Positions 46,962-58,296 of a stretch of DNA of 64,000 bases are shown here, piece after piece (the stretch's first letter is position 1; each line of letters begins with the position of its first letter). Location: assembly GCA_027422505.1 (NCBI GenBank), contig JAPQWV010000364.1, positions 372,001-436,000 on the forward strand, read 5' to 3'. Source of the DNA: Craterostigma plantagineum (Eukaryota > Streptophyta > Magnoliopsida > Lamiales > Linderniaceae). The position numbers were made by a program, and so were the translations under genes. The notes under the pieces were generated by a model, which worked only from the letters and a program-made list of their open reading frames with translations, was not told where the DNA came from and made no database searches.

Positions 46962-49900
46962 ATTTCTCCCTTTTTGGTGATTGTGAGAACTCAACGAAGC
47001 AGAAATGTATTTATTATATCAAACACTTTTGATACATAAACTACCAATCTATTACAACCGTTGTTGGCCTATCTAATATTTAGACATGGCACATTTCTTC
47101 GATCTTCCGGTTGATGGCATATACCGGACCGTTTGATACGTCTGGTTTCCGCCTTGTCAGCACTGCATGTCATCTTTAGGCTTTAGCAGTGCCGTCATGC
47201 TTCGTTAGTACTGCCATCTGCCCTTTCTCCTTGACTGGCGACTTTCAGTCTGCAGTACTCACCCCTAACCTCGTACTGCGCCAGCATCCCCATCGCCCTT
47301 GGTCATCAGTGCAGTTATACTCTTCCTTTACAGCACCTCACAACCGGTATTGGCTTGATTATGCCAGTTCTTCGATCATCCGGTTGTTGGCTCCCCCGGT
47401 CTGTCTGGTACTTCCGGTATGCTGCTGCTTCATCTAAGTATTGCCATCTTGCATTTCTCCCGAATCGGCAGTACTCTTCTTCCCCCTTTTTGACAATCAC
47501 ATGTCCGGTATGAGGGAAGGTAGTCATTGTGCAGGAGGGCGATCATTACAGTTGTTAGCTCTCCTAGTCTCCTTGTAGTGCACAATGAGACCGGTAGCAC
47601 AGCTGTTGTACTGGCACTCCTTAACAGAAGATTGCTCAGCTTCGACGAGACTCTTAAAGGTCTGAAGAAGTCTTCTTCCGACCTGCTCCGTCTTAGCAGC
47701 TCTTAGAGCTACGGTCACCCCTGAACCCATGCCTTGTCGAGGGTTTCTTCGGGGAGTCAGTCGTTGCGCAGAAGAGGCACCACAGAGTGTGTTATCCTCA
47801 GCTATCGCAATGAAACTAGTAGGAGCGGGAACATATTCCATTGCTTCTCAACCGCTCGACTACCATCCTTTTGTTTGCCATCCTCTGCTCTGTGTATTCC
47901 TGGATGGGCAAACCTGCCAGCGGCATCCACCAGTTAGTTAGCGCTCCGTGTAGGGAACCTGGGGAGGGTACATCTTCTCCAACTCGTCCAGTCCACAGAG
48001 AAATTCCTAGAGCTTGCCTGGTGTGCCGTTGGACTTGCTTTAGAAGCCCTGCTAGTCCAAAGCAGCGTCTTTGCATCTTTGTTCGACCGCCAAGTGGTCT
48101 TTGAATACCCTGATGGGTCGGTCTGCATCCAGTGTGGCGTCAATACCGCCTTGAAGTGGTTGAATAAGAATACCGGATTCGGACTTGTTGGGCTCTTTCT
48201 GGTTGTGAGGCTTATTCTGACTAAGGGTGGTGGATGCTTTGAGGGTGTAGTCATCTTGGACTTAGTCGGTTTTGAATGATGAACTTCAAGGAAGGGTGCA
48301 AGGTCCTTAAATACTTGTGAGAATTTTGTTGCCTTGTGTCACGGATGCAGTAATTCAACTTATGCTTATCTCTTCTTCGATGCGTTGGGACTTTACGTCT
48401 TGTCCGGCGTCAGAGATTCGCTGTTGACAAGACTATTCACGCACTCAGATGACCTGCAAACTCGAAGCCAGCTGTACCCGACATATGATATGTGCATCGA
48501 TGAGGCGCAGTATTCTAGAAAATTTGGTCTTTATCCGGCTGGTGAGGGTTATATGTATATCTACTGTCTGAAGAATAGCTCCGATTTCAGAAGGAATCCG
48601 GTATCATACTTGTAATAGCTCTGTTTCAAACAGTATGGGAATCATGTGTTTATATCTCTCAGTGTATACTGACTAGTGTCGATTTTAGATGAAAACGACT
48701 GGGGTAAGTGTATGAGCCGGTATTATGAAAAATTGACCGTTTTAAAAACAGAATGGTTTTGCGCTCAAATCATTTATATGCACCGGTTTTTGTCAAGTCT
48801 AGGCAACTTATTATAACAATGAGTTTGATATAACTTCGTTCCCCTTGACTTTATGCCAGTATCCTTATGATAAGTCTGTATGTTCTAATAGTGCTTAGAC
48901 AGAGAATAGACTTAGCTGTGAGGAACGGTTTCGCGTAGATGTTTGTCGCGTGCCAGTTTGTCGAACTGTCTCCTTATCTCTTCTTCTTGGTTGCTCCATT
49001 TCTAACTATTTCACGATTTCTGTCCAGCAGATTGCTTCTAATCAAGAATGTTTATAGTCGATATGGTGCGTGTTTCCATCAGAGCTGCTTTCCTAGGCTG
49101 AGAATGGAGAGAGTTATGGTCGTTTGATTGAAAACTTCTGAGTCAGGATCTGATGCGACAGATGAGATCGACAGCTTGCGGTCGATGTGAATAAGTGGCA
49201 TAGCTTTGCGCTCAAATATTCAATACCCGTTCTGAAATATCGGTACTTCAAAGAGTGAAACTGAATGGTCAAGACTGGTCATCTGAAATCCTTTGGCAGA
49301 GAGAGACAACTCGGAAATTCTGGAATAGCCTTGTGTCTGGCTGACAACAACAGCTTGGAATGCGGGCATGATTCTGCGTACAGATACTCAAATTACGGTT
49401 TTCAAGATGATCCTGAAACTAGACATGCAAACAGTGGTAACCATATAAGGTTCACTGCCCGGTTCTGCTTCAATCAGAGGGAATCGTTCATCGAATTTCA
49501 GCATGTCGTGTGACGCAGTACCAATGAAGACTGGTATTGAGGTTTGCTGGCAGATTGCGCAACGTTGGAAAAAACCGGAATAACTTTCTGCTGAGAAGTC
49601 CAAATTCCGGTCTGTAAAATCTACAGCAATCTAGACTCAGAGATAAACGAAACGGTATAGAACTTGCTGACCGGTTCTTCAAATTTGCTGATCAGGCAGA
49701 TGTGGATCAACCACTGATCGACTGGAGCAGTCGCAGTCATACGAGAACTGGAATAACTTTGCCCATAGGAGTTCAAAATTCCGATTCGTTAAAATCCCCT
49801 GAAAACTAGACTCTGAGATGATCACAATGGTATAGGACTCCCTGTCTGGACTAGCAGGTCATTCAACGAAGTTTAGTCGTCGCGTATCGTCTAATGTAGC

Positions 49901-50215
49901 AGCTGTTCTTTGTCGATCACCATTTGTCGCGGTATGAAAGTGATTTTCGAGACTTGGCAATTTTCAAGACTGGTTCAATTTCTTTTGATGAGTTCCCCCT
50001 TAGTCTATACCTCCATCTGGATTTTTCAATCTATTGCCAAACCGGTTGCCTTTCTGTCTTATGAATTTCTGAGGTCTCCTCTACTGGATCCCTTGCTTTG
50101 CACCTCCTGGATATAGTTCTGTCCTCTGAATACTTCTGTCTTCCATAATTCCATTTTCGACGTTCCCCCTTAGTTCTCTTCTCTAGTGTGAGTTATTTTG
50201 TAAGACGCTGTTTTC
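46962..50215 (-). other. Non-coding remains, probably the interior of a decayed LTR element
   Basis: About 3.2 kb rich in CCGGT words and free of recognisable gag or pol. Several minus-strand frames (for example 47524-47841 and 47934-48254) are short and unsupported. Polypurine-like words (TAAGGGGGAA read on the minus strand, near 49995 and 50165) fit a Sirevirus interior next to the 3' LTR. A degenerate ~110-bp direct repeat lies at 49574-49680 and 49745-49855. Confidence 0.35.
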
Positions 50216-50888
50216 TTGGACAATACGATCGAAGTAGAGAAGTCGAAGAAAGACAGAGGAATGCCTTGGTGGGTTAAGTTCAGAACGTTCAGAGGCGATA
50301 ACAGAAACGAAGAATTCTACACATTCCTTTCAACCTCAACAAATTCTTTCCTCGACGTAAAGTTCCTTCTTTGTCCGAATATTCTGGCGAACTACCTCGC
50401 AAAGTGCAGGGGAAGTCTCGTTTTTTCGCTTTAACGGTGATTAATTCTTTTGATTAGTTGTTGCTAAGCTAGTTAAGCTCATTCCTTGAACTCACTCGGT
50501 CTCTAGATATGATTTTTGTTACTTTTCTTGGTTATTAACCATATTTTTAGTGGGGAATAAAAATGTGAAGAATCATTCATCTCCAATCTAATGCTTACCT
50601 ATATACACTTCTTCTTGATTCTCTTACATGTCCCAATCTAACATAGTGTGCTATTACATGTCCTAAACCTAAACCTTTTCTCTAATAAGATCTTTAGTTG
50701 ACCAAGAAAAGTATAAACATTCAAGGAAAAACATCATTGTTAATATTATAGGAAAATAGTTGATGCATTCTTTGGAACTGAAACTAAAACCTCATGAAGA
50801 CAAAGAAAAAACCATACAGCAAACAACACAGACAAACACACACAAAGAGATCAAACCTTCAGACACTTCTGAGAAAACTTCTAACTAA
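50216..50888. other. Spacer and 3' UTR of the cupin gene
   Basis: A plus-strand frame at 50216-50434 has no recognisable domain. The last 350 bases are AT-rich and likely include the 3' UTR of the minus-strand cupin gene. Confidence 0.3.
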
Positions 50889-51321
50889 TCAATCTCCATA
50901 GGCTCGAAAGCTGTACCTCTCTTGATAGAAATCGTTGAAGAATAGATCAGCTTCGAACCACTTGGGATAACGAACTAAGTCGCCAGCCACGAACCTCATG
51001 AACTTCTCGCTGCCTTCGGGCACGGACCCTCACTTCGCCTTCCTCGATGTAAACTAACTGATCGACTTGCCAGTCCCATGGAAGCTTGCACTTGCCTGTT
51101 TTCCACGTGGACCATTTCGATACGCCGAGCTTGTCCAAACGGTCCTTCGATACCTTCCTTTCGACTCTTACGTTGTAGAGTTCTTCCAAGGGCTTCTCTA
51201 TCTTCATCGACTTGATGGGCAGGGATCGCGTTGGTGCTGTAAGGAAGCTTCTTTTGTTGGCCGACGAAGAAGAAGGGGGGGCGAATATTGGAGATGTGAT
51301 GAGATTACTGGCCATGTTCAT
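50889..51321 (-). CDS. Plastid RmlC-like cupin (PTAC18-like), with an apparent frameshift
   Basis: Starts MNMASNLITSPIFAPPSSSS, a Ser-rich plastid-transit-like leader. The cupin part follows: NVRVERKVSKDRLDKLGVSKW, WDWQVDQLVYIEEGEV. An extra base (GGTCCGTG where GGTCGTG is expected) at about 51024-51025 shifts the frame. Read in the shifted frame, the conserved tail EGSEKFMRFVAGDLVRYPKW continues to the stop at 50891-50889. Without correction translation ends at 50947. The family comprises small chloroplast cupins of plants, one of which is found in the plastid transcriptionally active complex; biochemical role unknown. A 5'-UTR intron runs from donor GG|GTAAGC at 51732 to acceptor CCAG near 51337. 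Either a sequencing indel or a recent lesion. Confidence 0.75.
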
Positions 51322-51741
51322 TCTTGATTCCTTCTGCTGGTAAGAAATAAGCACACTGTGTAATGAATAGTTCTCTATTGTACACGAATGTGTTAAAAAA
51401 CCTTTCTGAAGAGTTCAAAGGCAAGCGAGAGATTAGGGGTCGAAGCTGATACATATGGAAAGAACATTTTCTGAGCTAAAGCTTCATGCTTGAAGATAAT
51501 CAACTTGAGACCAATTAGATAAGGGATCAAACGAGGATACAATAATTAGGGAGAGAACGTAATCAACAGTTTCAAGAACGCTACAATTTCAACAAAATCG
51601 ACGAACCCATAAGCAGGAAAAGCAATGTAAGAATAAAAAAACCAACAAATGATGCGACGCGAAAAAAAGCGAAAAGATGAGGCTGATTATCACCGATGCC
51701 AAACGATCTGAAGAGGAAGAAGAATAGCTTACCCTTCAGCG

Positions 51742-52340
51742 ATTTTGATTTAGGACGAAGCTGGTTTTGGAGCTTAAACCTCTGTCATCTCTCAATGGCG
51801 GGGGAGAGGTTTATCCAGAAAACGTCTGTAGCGTGAGAAGAAGAGTGAATTTCCATCCTCGTCCCTGAATTTCACGCGCAACGCGCGTGACTTTCCCTGT
51901 TCCTTCTCTTAATTATTCGACGTGTCTTTTTTTAGGCGCCAGAAGTGCTTTTTTTTTGATAAAGTTCTTTCTTGCACGGTTTGCGTGGCGTGGCTTATCT
52001 TTGATCGCGGTTTTTTTCTGCCTTCAAAGCTGATTGAACTAGGGAGCTGCAAGTACAGTTTGCAGGAATTTACGGCTCGCATTGATGTAATGATGGTGAT
52101 ATCACAGCCAGAAGTGGAGGATTAACGTCGGTTCTTCATGGATCCTCAGTCGGAGCACGTCGGCGATCGCCGTCGACGAGGAAATACCATATTCTAGCGC
52201 AATCCACTACTCCTTCAAGAACCCAAGTACCGTATTTCCTTTTCAGTTTTCTCTTTTACCCTTATGAACACCACCCTGTGTAGTTATTGCAGTAATTGGA
52301 TTTTAGTGTAATAAATTTTGACGAATATTTTAGAGGATAA
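51742..52340. promoter_or_regulatory. Shared upstream region of two divergent genes
   Basis: The cupin gene (-) and the FAD oxidoreductase gene (+) are transcribed away from each other here. A CGCGCAACGCGCGTGAC palindromic block lies at 51874-51890. The first coding exon and any transit peptide of the oxidoreductase should lie in this interval, but I could not define it: ATG 52138 gives only a 15-codon frame. Confidence 0.4.
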
Positions 52341-55300
52341 TGGAGCGTATACCTGCGAGTGGTGAAGCTGGGCGCAGGCGGCGCATACTCATACGATGCT
52401 CTGAAAAGATTGGACAAAAGTTTGGTCGAACATTTGCTCTGCTTCCCAGGTTTGACGTTATTACCTTTCTTTGCCATTAAAGTGCACGCAATGTGTTTGA
52501 TTTAACGTAGAAATTGGAAGAGTATTGACGATTTCATGTTGTGTTTAGCTGTCCAGGAACCTCAGAAAGTCGTTTCGAACATCGCCAGTTTATTTCTTGA
52601 ATCTGAACAGGCGAAGAGATGTAATGATACTTTCGACGTCTTAGTTTGCGGTGGTACTTTGGGGATATTCATTGCTACCTCTTTGAGTTCTAAGGGCCAT
52701 CGAGTTGGATCGTAGAGAGGGGGTTACTGAGAGGGGTATGTATGTATACATATGCCTGTCTTCATTTCTGCAGATAGAAATAGGTTTTATTTATCGCAGC
52801 GAAGCTGATTTCTGTTGTCTTTTTTTATCGATAATCAGAGAGATCAAGAATGGAACATATCGAGAAAAGAGCTTATGGAGCTTGTTGGAGTCGGAGTTTT
52901 GACTGAAGATGATGTTGATTATGTTACTGCAGCTAGCTTCAATCCTGTGAGTTTGTTTTCTATTTCCGAGATTCTTGTAAGAAATTTTGTTGCCCGAGAA
53001 ATTGAGACATTAGTCATCGAACCTTACGATATGTTCAAAGCATTAATGTTCCTATCGATGAAAGAATAACATCTTTCTGACATTTGTGGTATGAGCCTTG
53101 TAGAACAGATGTGGATTCGAAGGAAAGGGCGAGATATGGGTCAACGACATCCTCAACCTTGGCGTTTCGTAAGTCTTCTTTTACTATGTTTTCACATTCG
53201 TTTTCTCACTATTGTGCAACGAAAAAAGGTCAGTTAAGTACTATGGAATCTCTCCTAACAATGCATCGGTAACTTATTACAAACTGTAGCCCGTCAAGCT
53301 TGTCGATATCATGAAGGAGCGTTTTGCTCAATTGGGTGGCGTAATCTTCGAGGGTTCAAGCGTAACAGACATATCGGTGTACGAGGATGCAGCTGTAAGA
53401 GAACAAACAAATGGCAAGCCATGAATCACTGAAATTCGATTGATAGTGCAAATAGAATCACATGTGAAACATTTTCTTGATTTTACTATCACATATATTT
53501 TCCTTTGGCAGGTCGTACAGCTTGGTGATGGAAAGACTTTGTCTTCACGCCTCGTTATCGACGCGATGGGAAATTTTCTCCTATAGTGAGACAAGTTGAG
53601 TATTCGCATTCTAGAGACTTCTTACGATCTTAAGAAATACGTTTCTGATTTGGATACCATTTTCGACAGATTAGAAATGGGAGGAAACCCGACGGTATGT
53701 GCCTCGTCGTTGGCTCGTGCTGCAGCGGTTTTAAGGAGAATACCACGAGCGATGTCATATATTCAAGTTCTTCGGTGAAAAGCGTTGGGCAATCGCAAGC
53801 ACACTATTTCTGGGAGGTGTAATAATTGTTGCATATTTCCTCACTGTAATGGAGTAACGAAAAGAAGTTGATAGCTTATCATTTTCACGTCACTTTCAGG
53901 CATTCCCTGCTGGCTCGGGCCCACTAGAGAGAACTACATATATGTTCACCTACCTTAAACCCGAGCCTGGATCTCCACTGTTAGAAGAATTACTCGAAGA
54001 TTACTGGGATTTGATGCCTAAATATCAGGTAACTTGGTATTTATCTCATCAATGTTATTTGAGATCCAGTGAATGTGTCTCCACTCAGCTATTCTTTCTT
54101 CGAATGCAAAAGGGCGTGACTTTCAATGACTTGAAGGTTTTGAGAGTTATCTATGGAATATTCCCGACATATCGCGATAGGTAAGAAAATTGCTTTCGAA
54201 CTATCCCAATCTTCATTCGTTAGTGTCTACTTCTATGTAATTTGATTGTCTTGTTGGGATCAAGCGTACAGTCCATTGCCAGCAGCTTTTGATCGAGTTT
54301 TGCAGGTATTATTTTATTACATCATGCGATGGATAAATTTTCGATTTTTTTTCTTCGAATGATTGTAATAATCTGATGCAGTTCGGCGATGCCAGTGGGA
54401 TACAGTCACCTGTTTCTTTCGGTGGCTTTGGGAGCCTGACAAGGCACTTGGGAAGATTATCAGATGGTAATATCACACTTCTATTGTATTCGTCTTTGTG
54501 ACATGTTATGTTAGCAGCTCTAATCGTTATCGCCTTTTTTTACGAGGACTTTTTAAGGCATACACGAAGCTCTAACCGACGATTATCTCGACGCTCGAAG
54601 CTTATCGCTTTTAAACCCCTATATGGCAAGTTTCCCATTTCGCCCCCTAAATCCCGCCCAACGTTGCATGCATGTGCTTTGTGATGATAATGTTGAAATA
54701 AAATTTTTCCATTACAGCCCAATTTAAGCGCGTCTTGGCTGTTTCAACGAGCCATGTCGGCGAAAAAGCAATCTGACGTATCGCCAACGTTCATAAACGA
54801 GCTTCTTTTCGCCAATTTTAACAGCATGCAAGTAAACGCCCACCCCATTTTCCATTCACAAACTCAAAGAACGTGCGCTTTTTTCTCATCAAATGCGCTT
54901 TTTATTTGTGTTTTTTTTTTTTTTTTGCCAGAAACTCGGCGACCCAGTTCTGAGACCATTTCTCCAGGTATAATCGATAACGTCCAAAACTTCCTCTCTA
55001 AAACGAGCTTCTCAAATCTTACCTTCGTCTCCTCTGTTTCAAAAGGACGTCATTCAGTTTGGCCCTTTGGTGAAGACTTTAGGCCTCGTCATGGCGACTA
55101 AACCTCTCATAATACCGTCGATTTTCAAGCAGGTATCGAATGAAAACTGCAGACTGTTTTTCTTTTTTGCACCTTTTTTTCGTATGAATGCCATTCTTTC
55201 GCTCACCTCATTTTTTTTTTACGATTGTTCGTAAATTCATTATAGGTTGGTTTAGGCGTGCTTGTGAACTGGTCGGGACATTTCGTCATGTTGGGATATT

Positions 55301-55562
55301 ACACGTTTCTTTCTTCCTTAATCGATCCTTTGGTCAGGTAAATTATGGTTGCGGCGAATACTGTAAAAATGCAAACACACACACACACACACATCTGACA
55401 TCATCATCATCATCATGATTGTAATAATCAATGGTTTCTGAGCTATTATTATTACAGGCCATTGATGAACAGTTTTCCAGCCAAGTTAAGTACCAATGGA
55501 GAAGGAAGCTTGAGGCTTGGAAGTATGGTTCTGGTCTGGACTATAAGCTGAAAGATGAGTAG
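52341..55562 (+). CDS. FAD-dependent oxidoreductase, about 17 exons, with four apparent 1-nt frameshifts
   Basis: Exons: ..52449, 52549-52735, 52839-52946, 53104-53168, 53290-53394, 53512-53594, 53670-53816, 53900-54028, 54113-54180, 54272-54305, 54382-54466, 54558-54625, 54718-54831, 54932-54967, 55046-55132, 55246-55337 and 55458-55562. The FAD-binding start is DVLVCGGTLGIFIATSLSSKG; downstream are QEWNISRKELMELV, IDAMGNFSP, FWEAFPAGSGP, YWDLMPKYQ, GIFPTYRDSPLPAAFDRVLQFGDASGIQ and FGGFGSLTRHLGRL. This matches a conserved plant FAD/NAD(P)-binding oxidoreductase family of unknown substrate, probably plastidial. All splice sites are present, one a GC donor (ATG|GCAAGT at 54626). Single bases seem missing at about 52710, 53168, 53577 and 55484, each in a short homopolymer. 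The N-terminal exon is not resolved. Confidence 0.75.
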
Positions 55563-56036
55563 ATTTATTCATAATTCAAAGAATTGTAATTAGATGTGCA
55601 TTCTGTAATACTACGATGTTAAATAGTTTTACAAGCATCTGTGTCCATCAGTAGTTCTCTTCATTAATTGATGTAGAGATTAAAACATACTTCCAGAATA
55701 GTACTAATCATGTGAGAACCAAACCAAACCAAACCAAACCAAACGTAGTCATCCTAAGTAACTTTGTACGCCCTATTATACTGATATATTTTTTCATAAG
55801 GTCAAATGATTGGATCATGTGACTGTCAATCACCAAGGTTCAAATAATATAATTGGCATCATAACTTAGAAGATTGAAGGACAAAATGGTAATTGTACCA
55901 AGTAGGAATGGTATATGAACCGTGGCAGACATCAATAAAGTCTAGTTTGCTTCGTCTCCAAGAACCATTTTTTTTGCATTGCTCAAGAAAAACTCGCGAC
56001 TTTTTCGTGGGAAACGAAGTCGATCGGATTTTCGGG
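55563..56036 (+). other. Spacer between the oxidoreductase and the next gene
   Basis: Contains the oxidoreductase 3' UTR, an (AACCA)n run at 55720-55745, and the leader of the next gene. No separate gene is seen. Confidence 0.4.
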
Positions 56037-57631
56037 ATGAGTTTCCTCGCGGGAAGATTGGCGAGCGTAGAGGGCTCCTATTTCTTGCAAGAATCGAAAC
56101 AAGCGGTTACGCGAATCGTCGAAAAGAACGCGAAATCCGCCGCCAGAGCTGCGGCGGACTCTAATCGTGTTCGCGGCGAAGCAGCGTCGTCGGCGGATGT
56201 TCTCCCCGAGGTTTTGAAGCACTCTTTGCCGTCGGAAATTTTCCACTCCGACGTATCAAACTCTTCGGTTTCGAAGGCGTCGAAATGGGCTCTGAAACCC
56301 GACCCGAGTGGTCGGATCGGGTCGATAGCGTCGCCCGATGCGATCAATCCGCTCAGGGGTTACGTTTCTCTGCCTCAGGTCACCTTTGGGCCAAGAAGGT
56401 TTGTCTCCTCTTTGCTCTGATTTCTTCTATTCTACCCTTTAGGTTTGTGTGTTAGCATATGTAATTAGGGCACAGAATCGTAGCAGAATTGACTGCTGAA
56501 AGCTAACTTACCCTATTTGTTTCTCTTGAATCAATTCCAATGGAGCTTTGGCCTTGCAAGCAAAGATGTTAAATGCGATTGATCTCCAATCGAAGCTCGT
56601 AATCAGTTCGGTTTTTATCTGGGCTCGATTTGGTTGAAATTTAACTGGGATTGATATAATATGATTGCCTAGAGACATCTTTCGATTTGTCTCTTAGCTT
56701 GAGCTTTTGGCAATGTCCTTGCTTAAACTTCATTTTTGAAGCTTTTGTTATCTACTTTGGTATGAAGGTGGCAGCTTCCCGACTCTGAAAACTCGGTATT
56801 GGCCTCAACAGCAAACGATTTACGGCAAGACAAACACAATTCGTCCGTCAACGCTGAGAAGCTGAAAGCTGCTGCTTCGGGGTTGTCTCTAAGTACGTCA
56901 ACGTCTGTGATTCGATAAATCTTCCATGAAAATTTGCTTCAACGAATGAGCTCCTGTGGTATCTTCAAAATATTTCCATGACTGTTGTTGAATGTTGAAA
57001 ACCTCGATTTTTGGTGTAGTTGGTTCTGCGTTTGCTGTTGCCACTGCTATCGTCTTCGGTGGTGCTACCGTCGTGTTTGGACTCGTCGCGTCTAAACTCA
57101 CATGCAAAACGTAAGCGTAACAATCTTTTCCTTTACCCTAAGTCCAAAAATTTCTGTCTTTTTATTACAGCCCAGGCGTTCGTTTCATCTGCAAGGTGAG
57201 ACATTGAGATACTTTCCAATAACCTGAGACAGGCTTCAAATTTTACTACAATGTGGGATGGGATATAAGAGCATAGAATACTCAGTGCAGTTGATGTTTT
57301 CAATTCTCTCTTTTGCAGACCGATGATATTCGAACCAAAGGAAGAGACATTGTTCAGCCGAGATTCGAATCAGTTCGAGAGAAGTTAAGCCCTTTAAGAA
57401 GTTGGGTACGTACGTATGTAACATCGTATCGAATCATTTTGAAGTCTGAGAATTCGAACAGCGGCCTAAATTGTACGTTTTGGGAATTTCTTACGTTTCC
57501 TTAATGTTTTGGCTTTCCAGTCTGAAGAATTATCGAAGAAACTGCGCGTGGAAAGGGCCGAAGACGACGTAAAAGAGAAGCCTTTAATCAAAGAGCTATC
57601 AAGAACTCTGCGCACCAAGGGCTCAATGTAG
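56037..57631 (+). CDS. Plant protein of unknown function with one membrane span, six exons
   Basis: Exons 56037-56398, 56768-56892, 57020-57110, 57171-57195 (a 25-nt microexon), 57319-57405 and 57521-57631; 266 residues, all junctions in phase. It starts MSFLAGRLASVEGSYFLQESKQAV. An Ala/Ser-rich region follows, with VSLPQVTFGPRRW. One hydrophobic span, IGSAFAVATAIVFGGATVVFGLVAS, occupies about residues 163-187. After it come KTKGRD-type basic residues and a charged C-terminus ending LSRTLRTKGSM. The frame is open upstream of 56037, but this ATG starts the conserved-looking part. I do not recognise a named family. Confidence 0.78.
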
Positions 57632-58296
57632 TGTAAGAGTATTTCGTACTGTGAGCAAATGTAGTAATGTACTGTGTAATAGTAAAAATCTCAATGTTGT
57701 TGCAGTTGAGAAGGATGTCGTATTGAAGGTAAGAATCGGAATTTGATTTAATAATTTTTTGAAAAATTCCGAGATAATGGACCGACCCGATGATCCGAAG
57801 GGTCTGACCCGACCTTTACCCAAGTGCGTCTAATTTCTAGGCTGAGTTTGAGTTTGAGTTCCTCGACGAGTTTTAGATCAAATCTTGAATTGTTGTTTGG
57901 GTGATAAATATAACATAAATAAAATATAAAGATGAGTCATTAAGATCAATTACGAATTTACGATAAATTGGAGCTCGACAGGTGTTCTTTTATTAATTAT
58001 ATATCAACTTATCGGCTATTCCAATTACATGATATATCTTGAAAAGAAAAATAGAGGGGGAAAACAAAATCCAACTTAGCTAGTAATTGTCGGTTATTTA
58101 TTTATTTTTTATTTTTATTTTTTTTATTTTTCCTACCGAAGCAAGAAAGGAAAAAAGCAAGCTCAATTTCAATAGCAAGCAGTAAATTTGATGATTTGTC
58201 TTCTTCGGCTTCTTCTGTTTTTAGTTTAGCTCCAAAGAGGAGGAAAGAAGAGAAGGGAAAGCCCAAGAAAGATTTCTTATTGATTTTCAATCGGCG
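57632..58296 (+). other. Spacer, PEX22 promoter and leader
   Basis: AT-rich, with an A/T homopolymer stretch at 58095-58130, then a purine-rich leader (GAGGAGGAAAGAAGAGAAGGG) before the PEX22 start. Confidence 0.35.

Noticed and set aside
47189..48279. Cluster of short overlapping frames on both strands
   Set aside because: None extends beyond about 105 codons or shows a domain; consistent with decayed retrotransposon sequence.
50216..50434. 72-codon plus-strand frame
   Set aside because: No recognisable domain, isolated, and next to transposon debris.
54540..54722. Minus-strand frame in the oxidoreductase gene
   Set aside because: Overlaps a well-defined exon and intron on the other strand.
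56898..57107. Minus-strand frame over exon 3 of the one-TM protein
   Set aside because: Shadow of a coding exon with clear splice sites on the plus strand.
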